Of a stretch of DNA of 64,000 nucleotides, positions 9,270 to 20,271 are shown one piece after another. Both the position numbers and the translations under genes were made by a program. Under the pieces are notes generated by a model. That model was not told the DNA's origin. It saw only the letters and a program-made list of their open reading frames with translations, and did no database searches. Every line of letters begins with the position of its first letter. Positions within the stretch are counted from its first letter, which is position 1. Source of the DNA: an uncultured Helicobacter sp. (GTDB lineage: Bacteria > Campylobacterota > Campylobacteria > Campylobacterales > Helicobacteraceae); NCBI GenBank assembly GCA_949287835.1, contig CASEHV010000011.1, positions 1 through 64,000 on the forward strand. The letters are read 5' to 3'.

Positions 9270-11951
9270 ATGAGTTATGAAAAGCCAGATTCTAAGTGGG
9301 AGCGAAAGATTTATGATGAATGCGAAGCTAGAGGCTACTTTGAGATAGATGGTAATAGAAAATTAAGAACATCAAAGGAAAATAAAATATTCTGCATTAT
9401 GATGCCACCGCCAAATGTAACGGGTGTGCTACATATAGGACATGCACTTACTTTTACTCTGCAAGATATTATGACTCGCTACATGCGTATGCGTGGCTAT
9501 GAGACGCTTTGGCAGCCTGGGCTAGACCACGCTGGAATCGCAACGCAAAATGTCGTAGAAAAACAGCTTTTAGAGAAAGGCATAAAGAAAGAGGATATAG
9601 GCAGAGAAGAATTTGTAAAGAAAGTATGGGAATGGAAAGAGGAGAGTGGTGGCAAGATTTTAGAGCAGATGAGAATCATGGGCTTCTCTCCAGCCTTTAG
9701 ACGCACAAGATTTACAATGGATGAGGGTTTGGCAAATGCGGTAAAGACGACTTTTAAAAGCCTTTATGATAGGAATCTAATCTATCGCGGTGAGAAAATG
9801 ATAAATTGGTGTACAAAAGATGGCGCACTAAGTGATATTGAGGTAGATTATCATGAGAATAAATCTAAGCTTTACTATTTGCGGTATTTTATCGTGGAGG
9901 ATTCTAAGAATCTAAATAAGAAAGACATAGAATCAAAATCCTACATCATCGTAGCGACCACGCGACCAGAGACTTTCTTTGGCGATACAGCGGTAATGGT
10001 AAATCCAGATGATGAGAGATATAGACATTTAATCGGCAGAAAAGTAAGACTACCACTCATTGATAGAGAGATAGAAATCATCGCAGATAGTGCGGTGGAT
10101 ATGGAGTTCGGCACAGGTGCGGTGAAGGTAACGCCTGCCCATGACATGAATGACTATGAGGTTATGCAAAGACATAATTTAGATTCCATTGTAGTCTTTG
10201 ATAAGCATGGAATCTTAAATTCACAATGCGGCGTGTTTGAGGGACGTGAGAGGCTTGAGGCTAGAGAGGATATTATCCTGCATTTAGAAAAGCTAGGATT
10301 TATAGAGAAAATCGAGGATTATGAAAATAAAATTGGCAAATGCTATCGCTGCGGGAATATCATAGAGCCATACATATCTAAGCAGTGGTTTGTGAAAAAA
10401 GACATAGCAAAGGGTGCCATTGATAGGGTAAATCGTGGCGAGAGTAGATTCTATCCTGCACAATGGAAAAATAACTATGATGCGTGGATGTCGGATTTGA
10501 GGGATTGGTGCATTAGCCGTCAGCTATGGTGGGGGCATAGAATCCCTGTTTTTTATTGTGAGTGTGGGCATGAGTTTGTTAGCATAGATTCTAAGCATTC
10601 CTGTCCTAAATGTGGAGGGGATAATGTGGTGCAAGATAGCGATGTGCTTGATACATGGTTTAGCTCTGCACTATGGAGTCATAGCACACTTGGCTTTGGA
10701 AATGGAGACTTTGGCAGGGGGAGATTGTGGAATGATGGGGATTTAGAGAAATTTCACCCAAATTCTCTGCTTATCACTGGCTTTGACATACTCTTTTTCT
10801 GGGTGGCACGAATGCTTATGAGTGCAGATGTGAATATGAATGAAATCGCCTTTAAAGACATATATCTACATGCCCTCGTGCTAGATGAGAAGGGTAATAA
10901 GATGAGTAAGAGTAAGGGGAATGTCATAGACCCACTTACGCTTTGTGAGACTTTTGGCGCCGACGTGGTTCGCTTTACCCTTGCGTTTTTGTGTATTCAA
11001 GGCAGGGATATTCGCCTATCTAGCAAACAGCTAGAGATTACTAGGAATTTTACAAATAAGCTTTATAACGCCGCTTCTTTCCTAGATTTATATGCAGGGC
11101 AGCAAGATAGTAATTATTCTTTTAAGGAAAGAAAATCTTTAAGCGATTACACAACGCCGCTAGGAATCTACATGAAATCGCGGCTAAATCACATAGCAAG
11201 TCAGATAAGAGAAGCACTAGATTCATATCGCTTTGACTTGTATGCGGGGATTGTGTATAAATTCTTGTGGAATGAGTTTTGCGATTTGGGCGTGGAGTTT
11301 GCTAAGGCTAGTAAAGAGAGCATTTTTGAATTAGCAAGTGTGTTTATAGAATCTATGAAGCTACTTCACCCGCTAATGCCATTTATTAGCGAATATTTAT
11401 TCCACAAATTGCTAGGACACGATATTGATTTAGGACTGCAGGGACATGATTCTATCATGATAGAATCTTTTATAGAGGATAGAGCTAGAGATGAGGATTT
11501 AGAGAGAGTCTTTGATGTAGTATCTGATATTATCACGACCACAAGACGCATGAGGGCAAATCTTGATATAAACGGCGAGATAGATTCCATATACATCGAG
11601 CTAGATGGCACTTTGAGCGATGAGTATAAGGCGTTTATCAAAAAGCTATGTCGCATAAAAGATATTGTTATGATAAAGCAAAGGGTAGAAAATAGCATAG
11701 CAGATGTGGGGCAGTATGCAAGAATTTATATTAAATCTGAGAATCTAAACCTAGAGGCACTAAAGGCACGTATCTTAAAGCAAGAAGAAAAAGTGTTAAA
11801 AGAGATTCAAAAACTAGAGGGTATGCTAAATAATCAAAACTTCATAAAAAATGCCCCAAAAGAACTTATAGAGACAAATAAACAGAATCTAGCAGCCCTG
11901 CAAGAGAGAGCAAAAAAGATTGCGGAGGAAAAGAGAGTGTTTGAGGGGTAG
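9270..11951 (+). CDS. valS: Valyl-tRNA synthetase
   Basis: Class I aminoacyl-tRNA synthetase charging tRNA-Val, with an editing domain. The 893-residue protein has the HIGH motif in PPPNVTGVLHIGHAL and the KMSKS loop in GNKMSKSKGN. Cys pairs CYRCG and CECGHEF...CPKCGG look like zinc knuckles. The C-terminal tail is a charged coiled coil (EEKVLKEIQKLEG...), as in other ValRS. It starts at ATG 9270 after AAGGATATTGC. Length is normal and it reads as a monocistronic unit. Confidence 0.97.
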   Translation: MSYEKPDSKWERKIYDECEARGYFEIDGNRKLRTSKENKIFCIMMPPPNVTGVLHIGHALTFTLQDIMTRYMRMRGYETLWQPGLDHAGIATQNVVEKQLLEKGIKKEDIGREEFVKKVWEWKEESGGKILEQMRIMGFSPAFRRTRFTMDEGLANAVKTTFKSLYDRNLIYRGEKMINWCTKDGALSDIEVDYHENKSKLYYLRYFIVEDSKNLNKKDIESKSYIIVATTRPETFFGDTAVMVNPDDERYRHLIGRKVRLPLIDREIEIIADSAVDMEFGTGAVKVTPAHDMNDYEVMQRHNLDSIVVFDKHGILNSQCGVFEGRERLEAREDIILHLEKLGFIEKIEDYENKIGKCYRCGNIIEPYISKQWFVKKDIAKGAIDRVNRGESRFYPAQWKNNYDAWMSDLRDWCISRQLWWGHRIPVFYCECGHEFVSIDSKHSCPKCGGDNVVQDSDVLDTWFSSALWSHSTLGFGNGDFGRGRLWNDGDLEKFHPNSLLITGFDILFFWVARMLMSADVNMNEIAFKDIYLHALVLDEKGNKMSKSKGNVIDPLTLCETFGADVVRFTLAFLCIQGRDIRLSSKQLEITRNFTNKLYNAASFLDLYAGQQDSNYSFKERKSLSDYTTPLGIYMKSRLNHIASQIREALDSYRFDLYAGIVYKFLWNEFCDLGVEFAKASKESIFELASVFIESMKLLHPLMPFISEYLFHKLLGHDIDLGLQGHDSIMIESFIEDRARDEDLERVFDVVSDIITTTRRMRANLDINGEIDSIYIELDGTLSDEYKAFIKKLCRIKDIVMIKQRVENSIADVGQYARIYIKSENLNLEALKARILKQEEKVLKEIQKLEGMLNNQNFIKNAPKELIETNKQNLAALQERAKKIAEEKRVFEG

Positions 11952-12140
11952 GGAATACGTTAAAATAGTTTTAGATTCTAATTAAAAGGCATATTTTTAA
12001 ATTTGCTTTAAAAATATTTTTATTTAATATCCTTTAAATATGTAAAATATTTACACATTTAAATCACTTTATATCATTAGCTACTTGCATTTTCAATAAA
12101 ATAATGATTTTTCTGCTATATTTTGCGTTGATTTTTATAA

Positions 12141-13322
<1,182 letters not shown>

Positions 13323-13428
13323 TGTGATATGGAATCTAGTCGCTAGATTCCAAAGCTGTGTAGATATAGAGTAGTAAGTGCTATTCTATATATAGACAGA
13401 TGTCTAATTCCATAATAAAGGATAGATA

Positions 13429-14409
13429 ATGGCAAGGAATGAATTATTAGGAGGCGCCCTTTGGGACGCTTATAGCAATAAAGTTAGTGAGAGAATGGAT
13501 AACCCAACGCACCTAGGCGTTCTAACGCAAAAGGACGCAGACGCTAGAAATGCAAAGCTTATAGTCGCAGACTATGGTGCGGAATCTTGCGGTGATGCGG
13601 TAAGGCTATATTGGCTTGTAGATTCTAATGATGTAATCATTGATGCGAAATTTAAAAGCTTTGGCTGTGGCACTGCCATTGCTAGCTCTGATATGATGGT
13701 AGAGTTATGCCTTGGTAAAAGAGTGCAAGATGCCGTTAAGATTACAAATCTTGATGTGGAAAGGGCATTACGTGATGACCCAGACACCCCCGCTGTGCCA
13801 GGGCAGAAAATGCACTGCTCGGTAATGGCGTATGATGTTATCAAAAAAGCGGCGGGAATGTATCTTGGCAAAAGTGAGGATTCCTTTGAAGATGAGATTA
13901 TCGTATGTGAGTGCGCGCGCGTTAGCCTCTCTACGATTAAAGAAGTCATTAAACTAAATGACTTAAAAAGCGTAGAGGATATTACGAATTACACAAAAGC
14001 AGGGGCATTTTGCAAAAGCTGCATTAAAGAAGGCGGTCATGAAAAAAGAGAATATTATCTAGTGGATATTCTAAGAGATGTAAGAGCAGAGATGGATAGA
14101 GATGCGCTAAAAGATAATATGGCTAAAAATAGCAGTGGAGAACTTTTGTTTGCAGATATGACTATGGTGCAGAAAGTAAAAGCCGTTGATAAAGTCATCG
14201 ATGAGCAGATACGACCCATGCTTATGATGGACGGGGGGAATATGGAGATTTTGGATATAAAAGATTCTAGCGATGGATACATTGATATATACATTCGCTA
14301 TATGGGTGCATGTGATGGTTGTGCTAGTGCTGCCACTGGGACATTGTATGCCATAGAGGAAGTGCTAAAACAATATTTAGCAGAAAATATTAGGGTGTTT
14401 CCTATTTAA
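13429..14409 (+). CDS. nifU: NifU Fe-S cluster scaffold protein
   Basis: A 326-residue three-domain NifU. An IscU-like scaffold domain (about residues 1-130) carries the cluster cysteines in ESCGDAV, FGCGTA and KMHCSVMA. A [2Fe-2S] BFD-like middle segment has CECARVS and CKSCIKEGG. The C-terminal NifU domain carries GACDGCASAATGT. It receives sulfur from NifS and builds clusters for apo-proteins. The gene starts at ATG 13429 after AAAGGATAGATA, 106 bases downstream of nifS. It is complete. Confidence 0.95.
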   Translation: MARNELLGGALWDAYSNKVSERMDNPTHLGVLTQKDADARNAKLIVADYGAESCGDAVRLYWLVDSNDVIIDAKFKSFGCGTAIASSDMMVELCLGKRVQDAVKITNLDVERALRDDPDTPAVPGQKMHCSVMAYDVIKKAAGMYLGKSEDSFEDEIIVCECARVSLSTIKEVIKLNDLKSVEDITNYTKAGAFCKSCIKEGGHEKREYYLVDILRDVRAEMDRDALKDNMAKNSSGELLFADMTMVQKVKAVDKVIDEQIRPMLMMDGGNMEILDIKDSSDGYIDIYIRYMGACDGCASAATGTLYAIEEVLKQYLAENIRVFPI

Positions 14410-14422
14410 ACTTTTGATTTTA

Positions 14423-14443
14423 CAAATGCTTAGTAAGCATTTG
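14423..14443. repeat. 21-bp perfect palindrome after nifU
   Basis: CAAATGCTTA and TAAGCATTTG flank a single G, 13 bases after the nifU stop. It is not followed by a T run, so it looks like an RNA-stabilising hairpin or a protein site rather than a terminator; a true terminator follows at once. Confidence 0.6.
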
Positions 14444-14452
14444 AGGTTATAG

Positions 14453-14507
14453 GCTAAAAGGCTTTAGATTTGACTTAAGTCTTTTAGCTAGTGTTTTTTT
14501 TATTTTA
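14453..14507 (+). terminator. Rho-independent terminator of nifS-nifU
   Basis: GCTAAAAG (14453-14460) pairs with CTTTTAGC (14481-14488). A partly paired GCTTTA/TTAAGT extension lies inside and T8 with further T-rich sequence follows. This is a classic intrinsic terminator arrangement. Confidence 0.75.
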
Positions 14508-14546
14508 ATTTGAAGTAAGCAATTATCCCTTTAAGTCCGAACTAGC

Positions 14547-15005
14547 TTAAGTGTTTTGCTGTAAAAGCATTAAAACTTTCTCTAAGTTTTGCTTTCGTAG
14601 CTTCTTACCCACTAAGAATAAATCTACAAACCACCATATCCAGCTAGCTGCCATTATAAAAAGCATAAAATCAAAAAAATCAGCCACAGAATCACTTTCG
14701 GTCGCAATAGCAACAACAACAGCAATACAAAAAAAACATATACAAAATAAAAAGAAGAATCTTTAAACTACCCAGCAGTACATCTCCAATCATAAAGCGT
14801 CCAATGCCCAAACCACCGAAAAAAAGCTACCCACCCAAAAAACTAAAGCTGGACTTTTTAGCTTTATCATGCTTATTTTAAATGCAATATCGTCTAGCTG
14901 CTTCTCATCTAATTTATCAAGTCTCTACCTTAGTAAATCGATGGCTAATGGGTCATTTCTTGGTAATTTATCCTCCAACATTAAGATAAAAGTCTCTGAA
15001 TCCAT
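14547..15005 (-). pseudogene. TM2-domain membrane protein, decayed
   Basis: Read leftward from ATG 15005 (AGGAG ribosome site), the sequence gives a soluble start MDSETFILMLEDKLPRN, then TAG at 14927-14925. The same frame continues with DEKQLDDIAFKISMIK to the first hydrophobic segment. At an A7 tract (14819-14825) it shifts into the TM2 hallmark GGLGIGRFMIGDVLLG, and at an A8 tract (14729-14736) it shifts again into WIWWFVDLFLVGKKLRKQN, ending at TAA 14547. Re-joined, this makes a TM2-domain protein of about 150 residues, a small two-helix membrane family of unknown function common in Helicobacter. One nonsense and two homopolymer frameshift lesions make expression unlikely. Confidence 0.75.
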
Positions 15006-15300
15006 AAAAACTCTCCTAAAAAATGTGAATGATAACTTTTTTAAAACAAAATATCTATATTTACAAACTATTCAGCCCTCATTGCACTCTAGTCTGTAAT
15101 ATTTTGTAGCAATAAACTCTCTTTAAGATACGTATCTTAGTCTTTAAAGTATGCAAAATAGAGTTTTATTTACAAGTTTTAGGCTATGCAAAATTGCTCT
15201 TGTGTTTGTAGAATCATTGTGTGGTTTGCATAACTGCAGAGTACTTTAAGCATTTGTGCTTACAAATCTTAGCAAAATATAAATAAGTCTTGATATGGAA
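15006..15300. other. Non-coding stretch between TM2 pseudogene and fliI terminator
   Basis: About 300 AT-rich bases. No supported reading frame, RNA or repeat was seen. Confidence 0.4.
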
Positions 15301-15330
15301 TCTTTATTAAAAACACCTCTCCATTAGGTG
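15301..15330 (-). terminator. Terminator downstream of fliI
   Basis: In the leftward direction CACCT (15330-15326) pairs with AGGTG (15318-15314) around a 7-base loop, followed by TTTTTAATAA. It lies 17 bases past the fliI stop, as expected for an intrinsic terminator. Confidence 0.65.
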
Positions 15331-15346
15331 ATATAAAGCAATCTTG

Positions 15347-16675
15347 TTAAGACATTATCCCTGAAATCTCAATCATCTTTGCAATGCTAGATTCAAAGGG
15401 GACTTGAGAGTTTTCGTCCTGCCCTAAAAATTCCTCCATGGCACTTTTTTTGTCGATTGCTTCATCTAGCTCTGTGTCATTGCCTTTGACATAGCTGCCG
15501 ATTCGTATTAGCACTTCATTTTCTTTTAGCAGGGCTTGCATACGGCGAAATTTTCTTGCGGCTAGTTTATGCTCCTGAGAAATGATGTCATTCATGATTC
15601 TTGATGCGGAGTTTAAGATATTAATAGGCGGGTAGATTCCAAAATCGGTAAGATTCCTATCTAGCATAATATGCCCATCTAGGATACTTCGGCTCTGGTC
15701 GGCTATGGGGTCATTATTATCATCACCCTCTACTAGCACGGTAAAAAATGCGGTAATACTACCTTTACCCTCTTCTTTACCTGCTCGCTCCATTAGCTGA
15801 GGCAGTAGACTTAGCACAGATGGGGGGTAGCCCTTGCTTGTAGGTGGCTCTCCTAGTGCCAATCCTATCTCTCGCTGTGCCATTGCAAAACGCGTTACAG
15901 AATCCATAATGAATAACACATCATGCCCTAGCGATTTGAAAAACTCCGCAATAGCCATAGCCGAAAATGCCCCATACTTTCGCATAAGCGGGGAATCATC
16001 ACTTGTAGCTACCACTAGAACGGTATTTTCTAAATTCCCATTTAGATTCTTTTCAATAAATTCAGGCACTTCTCTGCCCCTCTCACCTATGAGTGCTACG
16101 ACTTTTATTTGCGCTACACTTCCCTTTACTATCATGCCCATGAGTGTGGATTTCCCCACGCCAGAGCCTGCAAAGATTCCCATCTTCTGCCCCTTGCCAC
16201 AGGTAAGTAGAGAATCTATACATTTTACACCAACGCTAAAGACCTCATTTATCAAGCCCCTCTTCATCGCAGATATGGGAGCATTGATGATTGGCACACT
16301 TATCTCGGTATTTAATGCGCCTTTGGAATCTAGCGGGACTCCAAGCGGATTAATCACCCTGCCAAGTAGCTCCTCTCCCACAGGCACTTTTAGCCCCTCT
16401 TTTGCAATAATCACTCTATCGCCACTTCTAAAACCCTCTGTAAAGCTAAAAGGACTAATGCTAAAAACATCTCTATTTGTGGCAATCACGATGCCCTCAC
16501 TGCGAGTATTATCACTACGAACAAGCCACACGACATCGCCCACGCTAGGCGAGAGACCACTTGCCTTTATGATATTTGTCTCCACAGATATGATTTCGCC
16601 AAAGTTTGGTGAGAGATTGACTTTTAGATTCAGTTTATGTTTTAAATGCTTGATACTATCAGATGCAATAGACAT
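15347..16675 (-). CDS. fliI: Flagellar type III export ATPase FliI
   Basis: The F1-beta-like ATPase that energises and chaperones substrate entry into the flagellar export gate at the cytoplasmic membrane. The P-loop GSGVGKST lies at about residues 170-177. The Walker B/arginine region LFIMDSVTRFAMAQREIGL and the family-specific ARKFRRMQALLKENEVLIRIG stretch are present. I start it at ATG 16675 (MSIASD) because AAGGA lies just upstream; the in-frame TTG 15 bases earlier contains that site. This gives 442 residues, usual for FliI. It is divergent from tig, stands apart from other flagellar genes, as is common in Helicobacter, and has no visible sigma-54 or sigma-28 promoter. Confidence 0.95.
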   Translation of the reverse strand: MSIASDSIKHLKHKLNLKVNLSPNFGEIISVETNIIKASGLSPSVGDVVWLVRSDNTRSEGIVIATNRDVFSISPFSFTEGFRSGDRVIIAKEGLKVPVGEELLGRVINPLGVPLDSKGALNTEISVPIINAPISAMKRGLINEVFSVGVKCIDSLLTCGKGQKMGIFAGSGVGKSTLMGMIVKGSVAQIKVVALIGERGREVPEFIEKNLNGNLENTVLVVATSDDSPLMRKYGAFSAMAIAEFFKSLGHDVLFIMDSVTRFAMAQREIGLALGEPPTSKGYPPSVLSLLPQLMERAGKEEGKGSITAFFTVLVEGDDNNDPIADQSRSILDGHIMLDRNLTDFGIYPPINILNSASRIMNDIISQEHKLAARKFRRMQALLKENEVLIRIGSYVKGNDTELDEAIDKKSAMEEFLGQDENSQVPFESSIAKMIEISGIMS

Positions 16676-16699
16676 TTTGATTCCTTGCAATTATTTCGT

Positions 16700-16705
16700 T
16701 ATAAT
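16700..16705 (+). promoter_or_regulatory. tig -10 box
   Basis: TATAAT 35 bases before the tig ATG, in the short space between the divergent fliI and tig genes. No clear -35 is seen. Confidence 0.5.
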
Positions 16706-16740
16706 ACAAAATTATACTTATAAAACCCTTAAGGATAGCT

Positions 16741-18075
16741 ATGAATACAACTTCAGTTAGTGTGAATAGACTAGATAATGCGAATGCAACTGCAAGTGGC
16801 AACATACCAAAGGATGTAATAGATTCTCACATCGAGGCTTTAGCAAGTAAATATGCAAAGACGATGAAAATCGATGGCTTCAGACGTGGAAAAGTGCCTG
16901 TTAGCCTCGTAAAAGACCGATATAAGCAGAATCTAAAAGAGGAATCAAGGCAGAAAAGTATCGATGATTTTTATGCTAAGGCAATCAGTGAGCTTAAGCT
17001 TGAGAGTAAAGATGTGATAGGGCAGCCTTTGATTTCTAAGTTTGATGAGAGTGAGAGTGGTATAGATATTGAGCTAAAGATTGGCATTACCCCTACCTTT
17101 GAGATTGATAATATCATGGACTGCATTCCGACTTTTACGCTAGATGGAGTGGAGGATTCTAAAGTCGATGAGAGGCTAGAGCAGATGGCTAAGGCTAGGG
17201 CGCCCATTGTGGAATCTGGCGAAAGTGAGCTAAAAGATGGCTTGATTGCTAATATCAATTTTGAGGGCTTTATAGATGACATAGCTTTTGATGGAGGAAA
17301 GGCGGAGCATTTTGATTTGCTAATAGGCTCGGGGCAGTTTATAGCTGGCTTTGAGGAATCTTTAGTCGGCATGAAAGTAGGCGAGGATAGGGAAATTAAT
17401 GTAAGATTCCCCGATGATTATCAAGCGACAAATCTAGCAGGAAAAGATGCTAAATTTAAGGTAAAGCTAAATGCCATTAAGAAACGAGAGAGTGTCAAAA
17501 TCGATGATGCCTTTGCAAAAAGCCTTATGAGCAAAGAGGAAGCAGAGAAGGAAGAGAATCAAAAAGAGGGTGCCGCATTATCGCAACTAAGAGAGAGAAT
17601 CAAAAAAGAGTTAGAAATAGAATCTCGCACAAAGCTTTATAATGAGAAGCTAAAAGAGGAAGCACTAAAGAATATAGCCGATAAATATAGCTTTGACCTG
17701 CCAAATAATATTATTGAGCAGGAGATGAATGTGCTTTTCAATAATGAGTTAAGCACCCTGCCAAAAGAGAAGCTAGATGAGCTACGCGATAGTAAGGATA
17801 AGAGTAAAGATCTTTTCGAGGCACAGAGGGAAAAGGCTAGTATGAGTGTGAAAGTTACATTCATCATCGATAGACTATCTAAGCAAGAAAAGGTTAGTGT
17901 CGAGGATAATGAAGTCTTTCAGACAATATATTATGATGCGATGATGAGTGGGCATAATCCTCAGGAAGTCATAGAAAGCTATCGGAAAAATAATCTACTC
18001 CCCGCTGTTAAAATGGCTATGATAGAGGATAAAGTCGTTACGCATTTGCTAAATAAGAAAAATGGGGTGGAGTAG
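16741..18075 (+). CDS. tig: Trigger factor
   Basis: Ribosome-associated chaperone and peptidyl-prolyl isomerase that meets nascent chains at the exit tunnel. The ribosome-binding signature GFRRGKVP lies at residues 46-53. An FKBP-type PPIase domain spans about residues 155-245 (INFEGFIDD...IAGFEESLVGMKVGE...RFPDDY), and the long helical C-terminal arms follow. At 444 residues it is normal length. It starts at ATG 16741 after AAGGATAGCT. It is not followed by clpP/def, as it is in some relatives; instead 400 empty bases and then a DNA-modification island follow. Confidence 0.95.
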   Translation: MNTTSVSVNRLDNANATASGNIPKDVIDSHIEALASKYAKTMKIDGFRRGKVPVSLVKDRYKQNLKEESRQKSIDDFYAKAISELKLESKDVIGQPLISKFDESESGIDIELKIGITPTFEIDNIMDCIPTFTLDGVEDSKVDERLEQMAKARAPIVESGESELKDGLIANINFEGFIDDIAFDGGKAEHFDLLIGSGQFIAGFEESLVGMKVGEDREINVRFPDDYQATNLAGKDAKFKVKLNAIKKRESVKIDDAFAKSLMSKEEAEKEENQKEGAALSQLRERIKKELEIESRTKLYNEKLKEEALKNIADKYSFDLPNNIIEQEMNVLFNNELSTLPKEKLDELRDSKDKSKDLFEAQREKASMSVKVTFIIDRLSKQEKVSVEDNEVFQTIYYDAMMSGHNPQEVIESYRKNNLLPAVKMAMIEDKVVTHLLNKKNGVE

Positions 18076-18477
18076 TTTAATCTTGTCTTTCCTGCTTTTT
18101 GTGAATTTTTGTTTTGGTGTAGTTTGCAAAAAGATTTAGATTCTGTTGAATGCAGTTTTCTCGTTTCAAAAATATTTTGCTTTGCCAAAGCGATTATAAT
18201 GTGTTAGTTTGATTTATATATTTTATAAAAGTGCATTGTGCATTTTGGTATGGTGCCAAGAATTTTAGAAAGCGATTTGCTTATCACGCCTAAATTCAGA
18301 AAACATGAAAGCTAACTAAAATTATTTTTTCTATCAAAATTCGCCATTTCTACAACAACAAATTTTAGAATTATTTTATAAAAATTTAATGTCTTACACT
18401 TAGTGTTTAAAGAAAGAAGTTAAAACTTACAAATTTTTTATAGTGCAAAAATTGCTATAATTGCGAATATCATTTAT
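18076..18477. other. Non-coding left flank of the DNA-modification island
   Basis: 402 AT-rich bases with no supported frame or obvious repeat. The boundary marks the change from core gene (tig) to accessory DNA. Confidence 0.5.
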
Positions 18478-19365
18478 GTGATAAAAAGAATAATGATGAC
18501 GCAAACACTAAAATACGCAAAAGACAATTTACTAAACCAAGTTTTTTATAAATCAAGCATAGACATGAGTGAAGTGCCAGATTCTAACATAGACTTAATT
18601 ATCACAAGTCCTCCGTATTTTAATATCAAAGATTACGCAAAGGACGGTTATCAAAACCTTAAACATTCAGAAAGTAAAGCTTCAGATTTAGGGGCTTTAA
18701 AAGATTATAAAAGCTATATTAATGAGCTTTTAAAGGTGTGGCAGGAATGCTTTAGAATCTTAAAGCCAAATGGCAAACTCTGTATCAATGTGCCTTTAAT
18801 GCCTATGCTTAAAAAAGACTTAAATACACATTATAATCGTCATATTTTTGATTTGCAAAGTGATATTCAACACTCTATCTTAGAATCTACGAAGTTTTTT
18901 CTCTTAGATTTGTATATTTGGAATCGCACAAATACAACCAAAAAACTAATGTTTGGCAGCTATCCATATCCTAGAAACTTTTATGCTCAAAATACAAGTG
19001 AGTTTATCACTATCTATGTGAAAGACGGTAAGCCTAAAGAGATTGCAAAAGAGCTAAAGGAGCAAAGCAAACTCACTCAAGATGAATGGGTAGAATACAC
19101 CAAGCAAATTTGGAATATCCCCATACCAAATAAAAGCGATATAGCCTTTGGTAAGCATCCAGCGATAATGCCTAGTGAGATTCCCTACAGGCTTATTAAG
19201 CTTTTTTCCTTTGTGGGCGATGTGGTATTAGACCCTTTTGCAGGAAGTGGCACGACTCTAAAGGTAGCAAAGGATTTAGGTAGGCATTACATAGGCTATG
19301 AGCTATATGAGAATTATAGAGCTGTGATGGAGGAGAGGCTAAAAGAGGATAGTTTATTTACTTGA
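18478..19365 (+). CDS. DNA methyltransferase, N4-cytosine/N6-adenine, beta-type motif order
   Basis: A 295-residue amino-methyltransferase. The catalytic motif IV TSPPY is at residues 43-47 and the SAM-binding motif I DPFAGSGTT at 252-260, so the order is IV before I (beta class). FGKHPAIMPSEIPYRLIKLFS, the usual motif X segment, precedes motif I. The start could also be one of two ATGs 15-18 bases downstream (MMTQ/MTQ). It is the first of three modification genes in a row, 60 bases before the next. The recognition sequence cannot be predicted by eye. Its partner is presumably the broken endonuclease at 21.4 kb, or it may work alone. Confidence 0.85.
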   Translation: MIKRIMMTQTLKYAKDNLLNQVFYKSSIDMSEVPDSNIDLIITSPPYFNIKDYAKDGYQNLKHSESKASDLGALKDYKSYINELLKVWQECFRILKPNGKLCINVPLMPMLKKDLNTHYNRHIFDLQSDIQHSILESTKFFLLDLYIWNRTNTTKKLMFGSYPYPRNFYAQNTSEFITIYVKDGKPKEIAKELKEQSKLTQDEWVEYTKQIWNIPIPNKSDIAFGKHPAIMPSEIPYRLIKLFSFVGDVVLDPFAGSGTTLKVAKDLGRHYIGYELYENYRAVMEERLKEDSLFT

Positions 19366-19425
19366 TGTCAAATTTTATAAGACTTTGATACAATATTTTA
19401 TAATAGATAATTTAGGATTATTACA

Positions 19426-20271
19426 GTGAAAAAAACCTTTAATGGATTAAGCACAAAGGAGTGGGCGAAAAATTCTCGAAGTGTGTGGAATGATGTTTCT
19501 TCACCTAGAGGTAAAAATGCCTTAAAACACGGTGCAACCTTCCCAAAAAAACTAAGCGATAGAATCATTGCTTTATATTCTGATAAGAATGACCTTGTGC
19601 TAGATCCATTTTTAGGCACAGGCACAACAGCTCTAAGTGCTTTAGAATTACAAAGAAATGTCATAGGCTTTGAGCTATCAGATGATTTTTATAAAATAGC
19701 TTTAGATTCGTTACAAGCATTATCGCAAAATCATCTCTTTAAGGAATCACAGCATACTTATAATGTCATATTGGGTGATTGTGTGGAGCTTATAGATACG
19801 CTAGATGATGAGAGTTTGCAATTAACTTTTACTTCGCCGCCTTATGCGGATTTGATTCATAAGGTTATTGAGGATAGGACAAAAAGACATAAAAAATCTG
19901 CTTTTGTGGTAGATAATAATGCAACAACAAAAGTGTATTCTAATAATCAAAAGGACTTAGGAAATATGGATTTTGAAAGCTATATGCAAACAGTTAAACA
20001 AATAATGCAAAAGCTTTTTGTAAAAACAAAGCCCAATGGCTATAATATTTGGGTAGTCAAAGATTATAGGGATTCTAAAAATAAAATTCCCTATATTGAT
20101 TTACATAGTAATATTGCTAGGGCTGGAGAAGAAGCTGGATTTAAATATCACGATTTGATTATATGGGATCAAAATGAGAGAAGAAGGCTTGTGTTGCTTG
20201 GCTATCCTAGCGTATTTTATGTAAATCAGAATCATTCTTTTATTGTGGTATTAAGAAAAACTAAGGATTAA
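19426..20271 (+). CDS. DNA methyltransferase with motif I before motif IV
   Basis: A 281-residue DNA amino-methyltransferase starting at GTG 19426. HGATFPKKL, a motif X-like stretch, is at about residues 35-43. SAM motif I DPFLGTGTT is at 60-68 and catalytic TSPPY at 136-140, the opposite order to its upstream neighbour. Its stop overlaps the ATG of the next methyltransferase (TAATG), so these two are co-translated and may methylate the two strands of an asymmetric site. That pairing is inference from gene order and from known type II systems with two methyltransferases. Confidence 0.82.
   Translation: MKKTFNGLSTKEWAKNSRSVWNDVSSPRGKNALKHGATFPKKLSDRIIALYSDKNDLVLDPFLGTGTTALSALELQRNVIGFELSDDFYKIALDSLQALSQNHLFKESQHTYNVILGDCVELIDTLDDESLQLTFTSPPYADLIHKVIEDRTKRHKKSAFVVDNNATTKVYSNNQKDLGNMDFESYMQTVKQIMQKLFVKTKPNGYNIWVVKDYRDSKNKIPYIDLHSNIARAGEEAGFKYHDLIIWDQNERRRLVLLGYPSVFYVNQNHSFIVVLRKTKD

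Noticed and set aside
15834-16760. 308-codon ORF on the plus strand opposite fliI
   Set aside because: Shadow of fliI: Ser/Pro/Thr-rich with no family character, while the minus strand encodes a full FliI.
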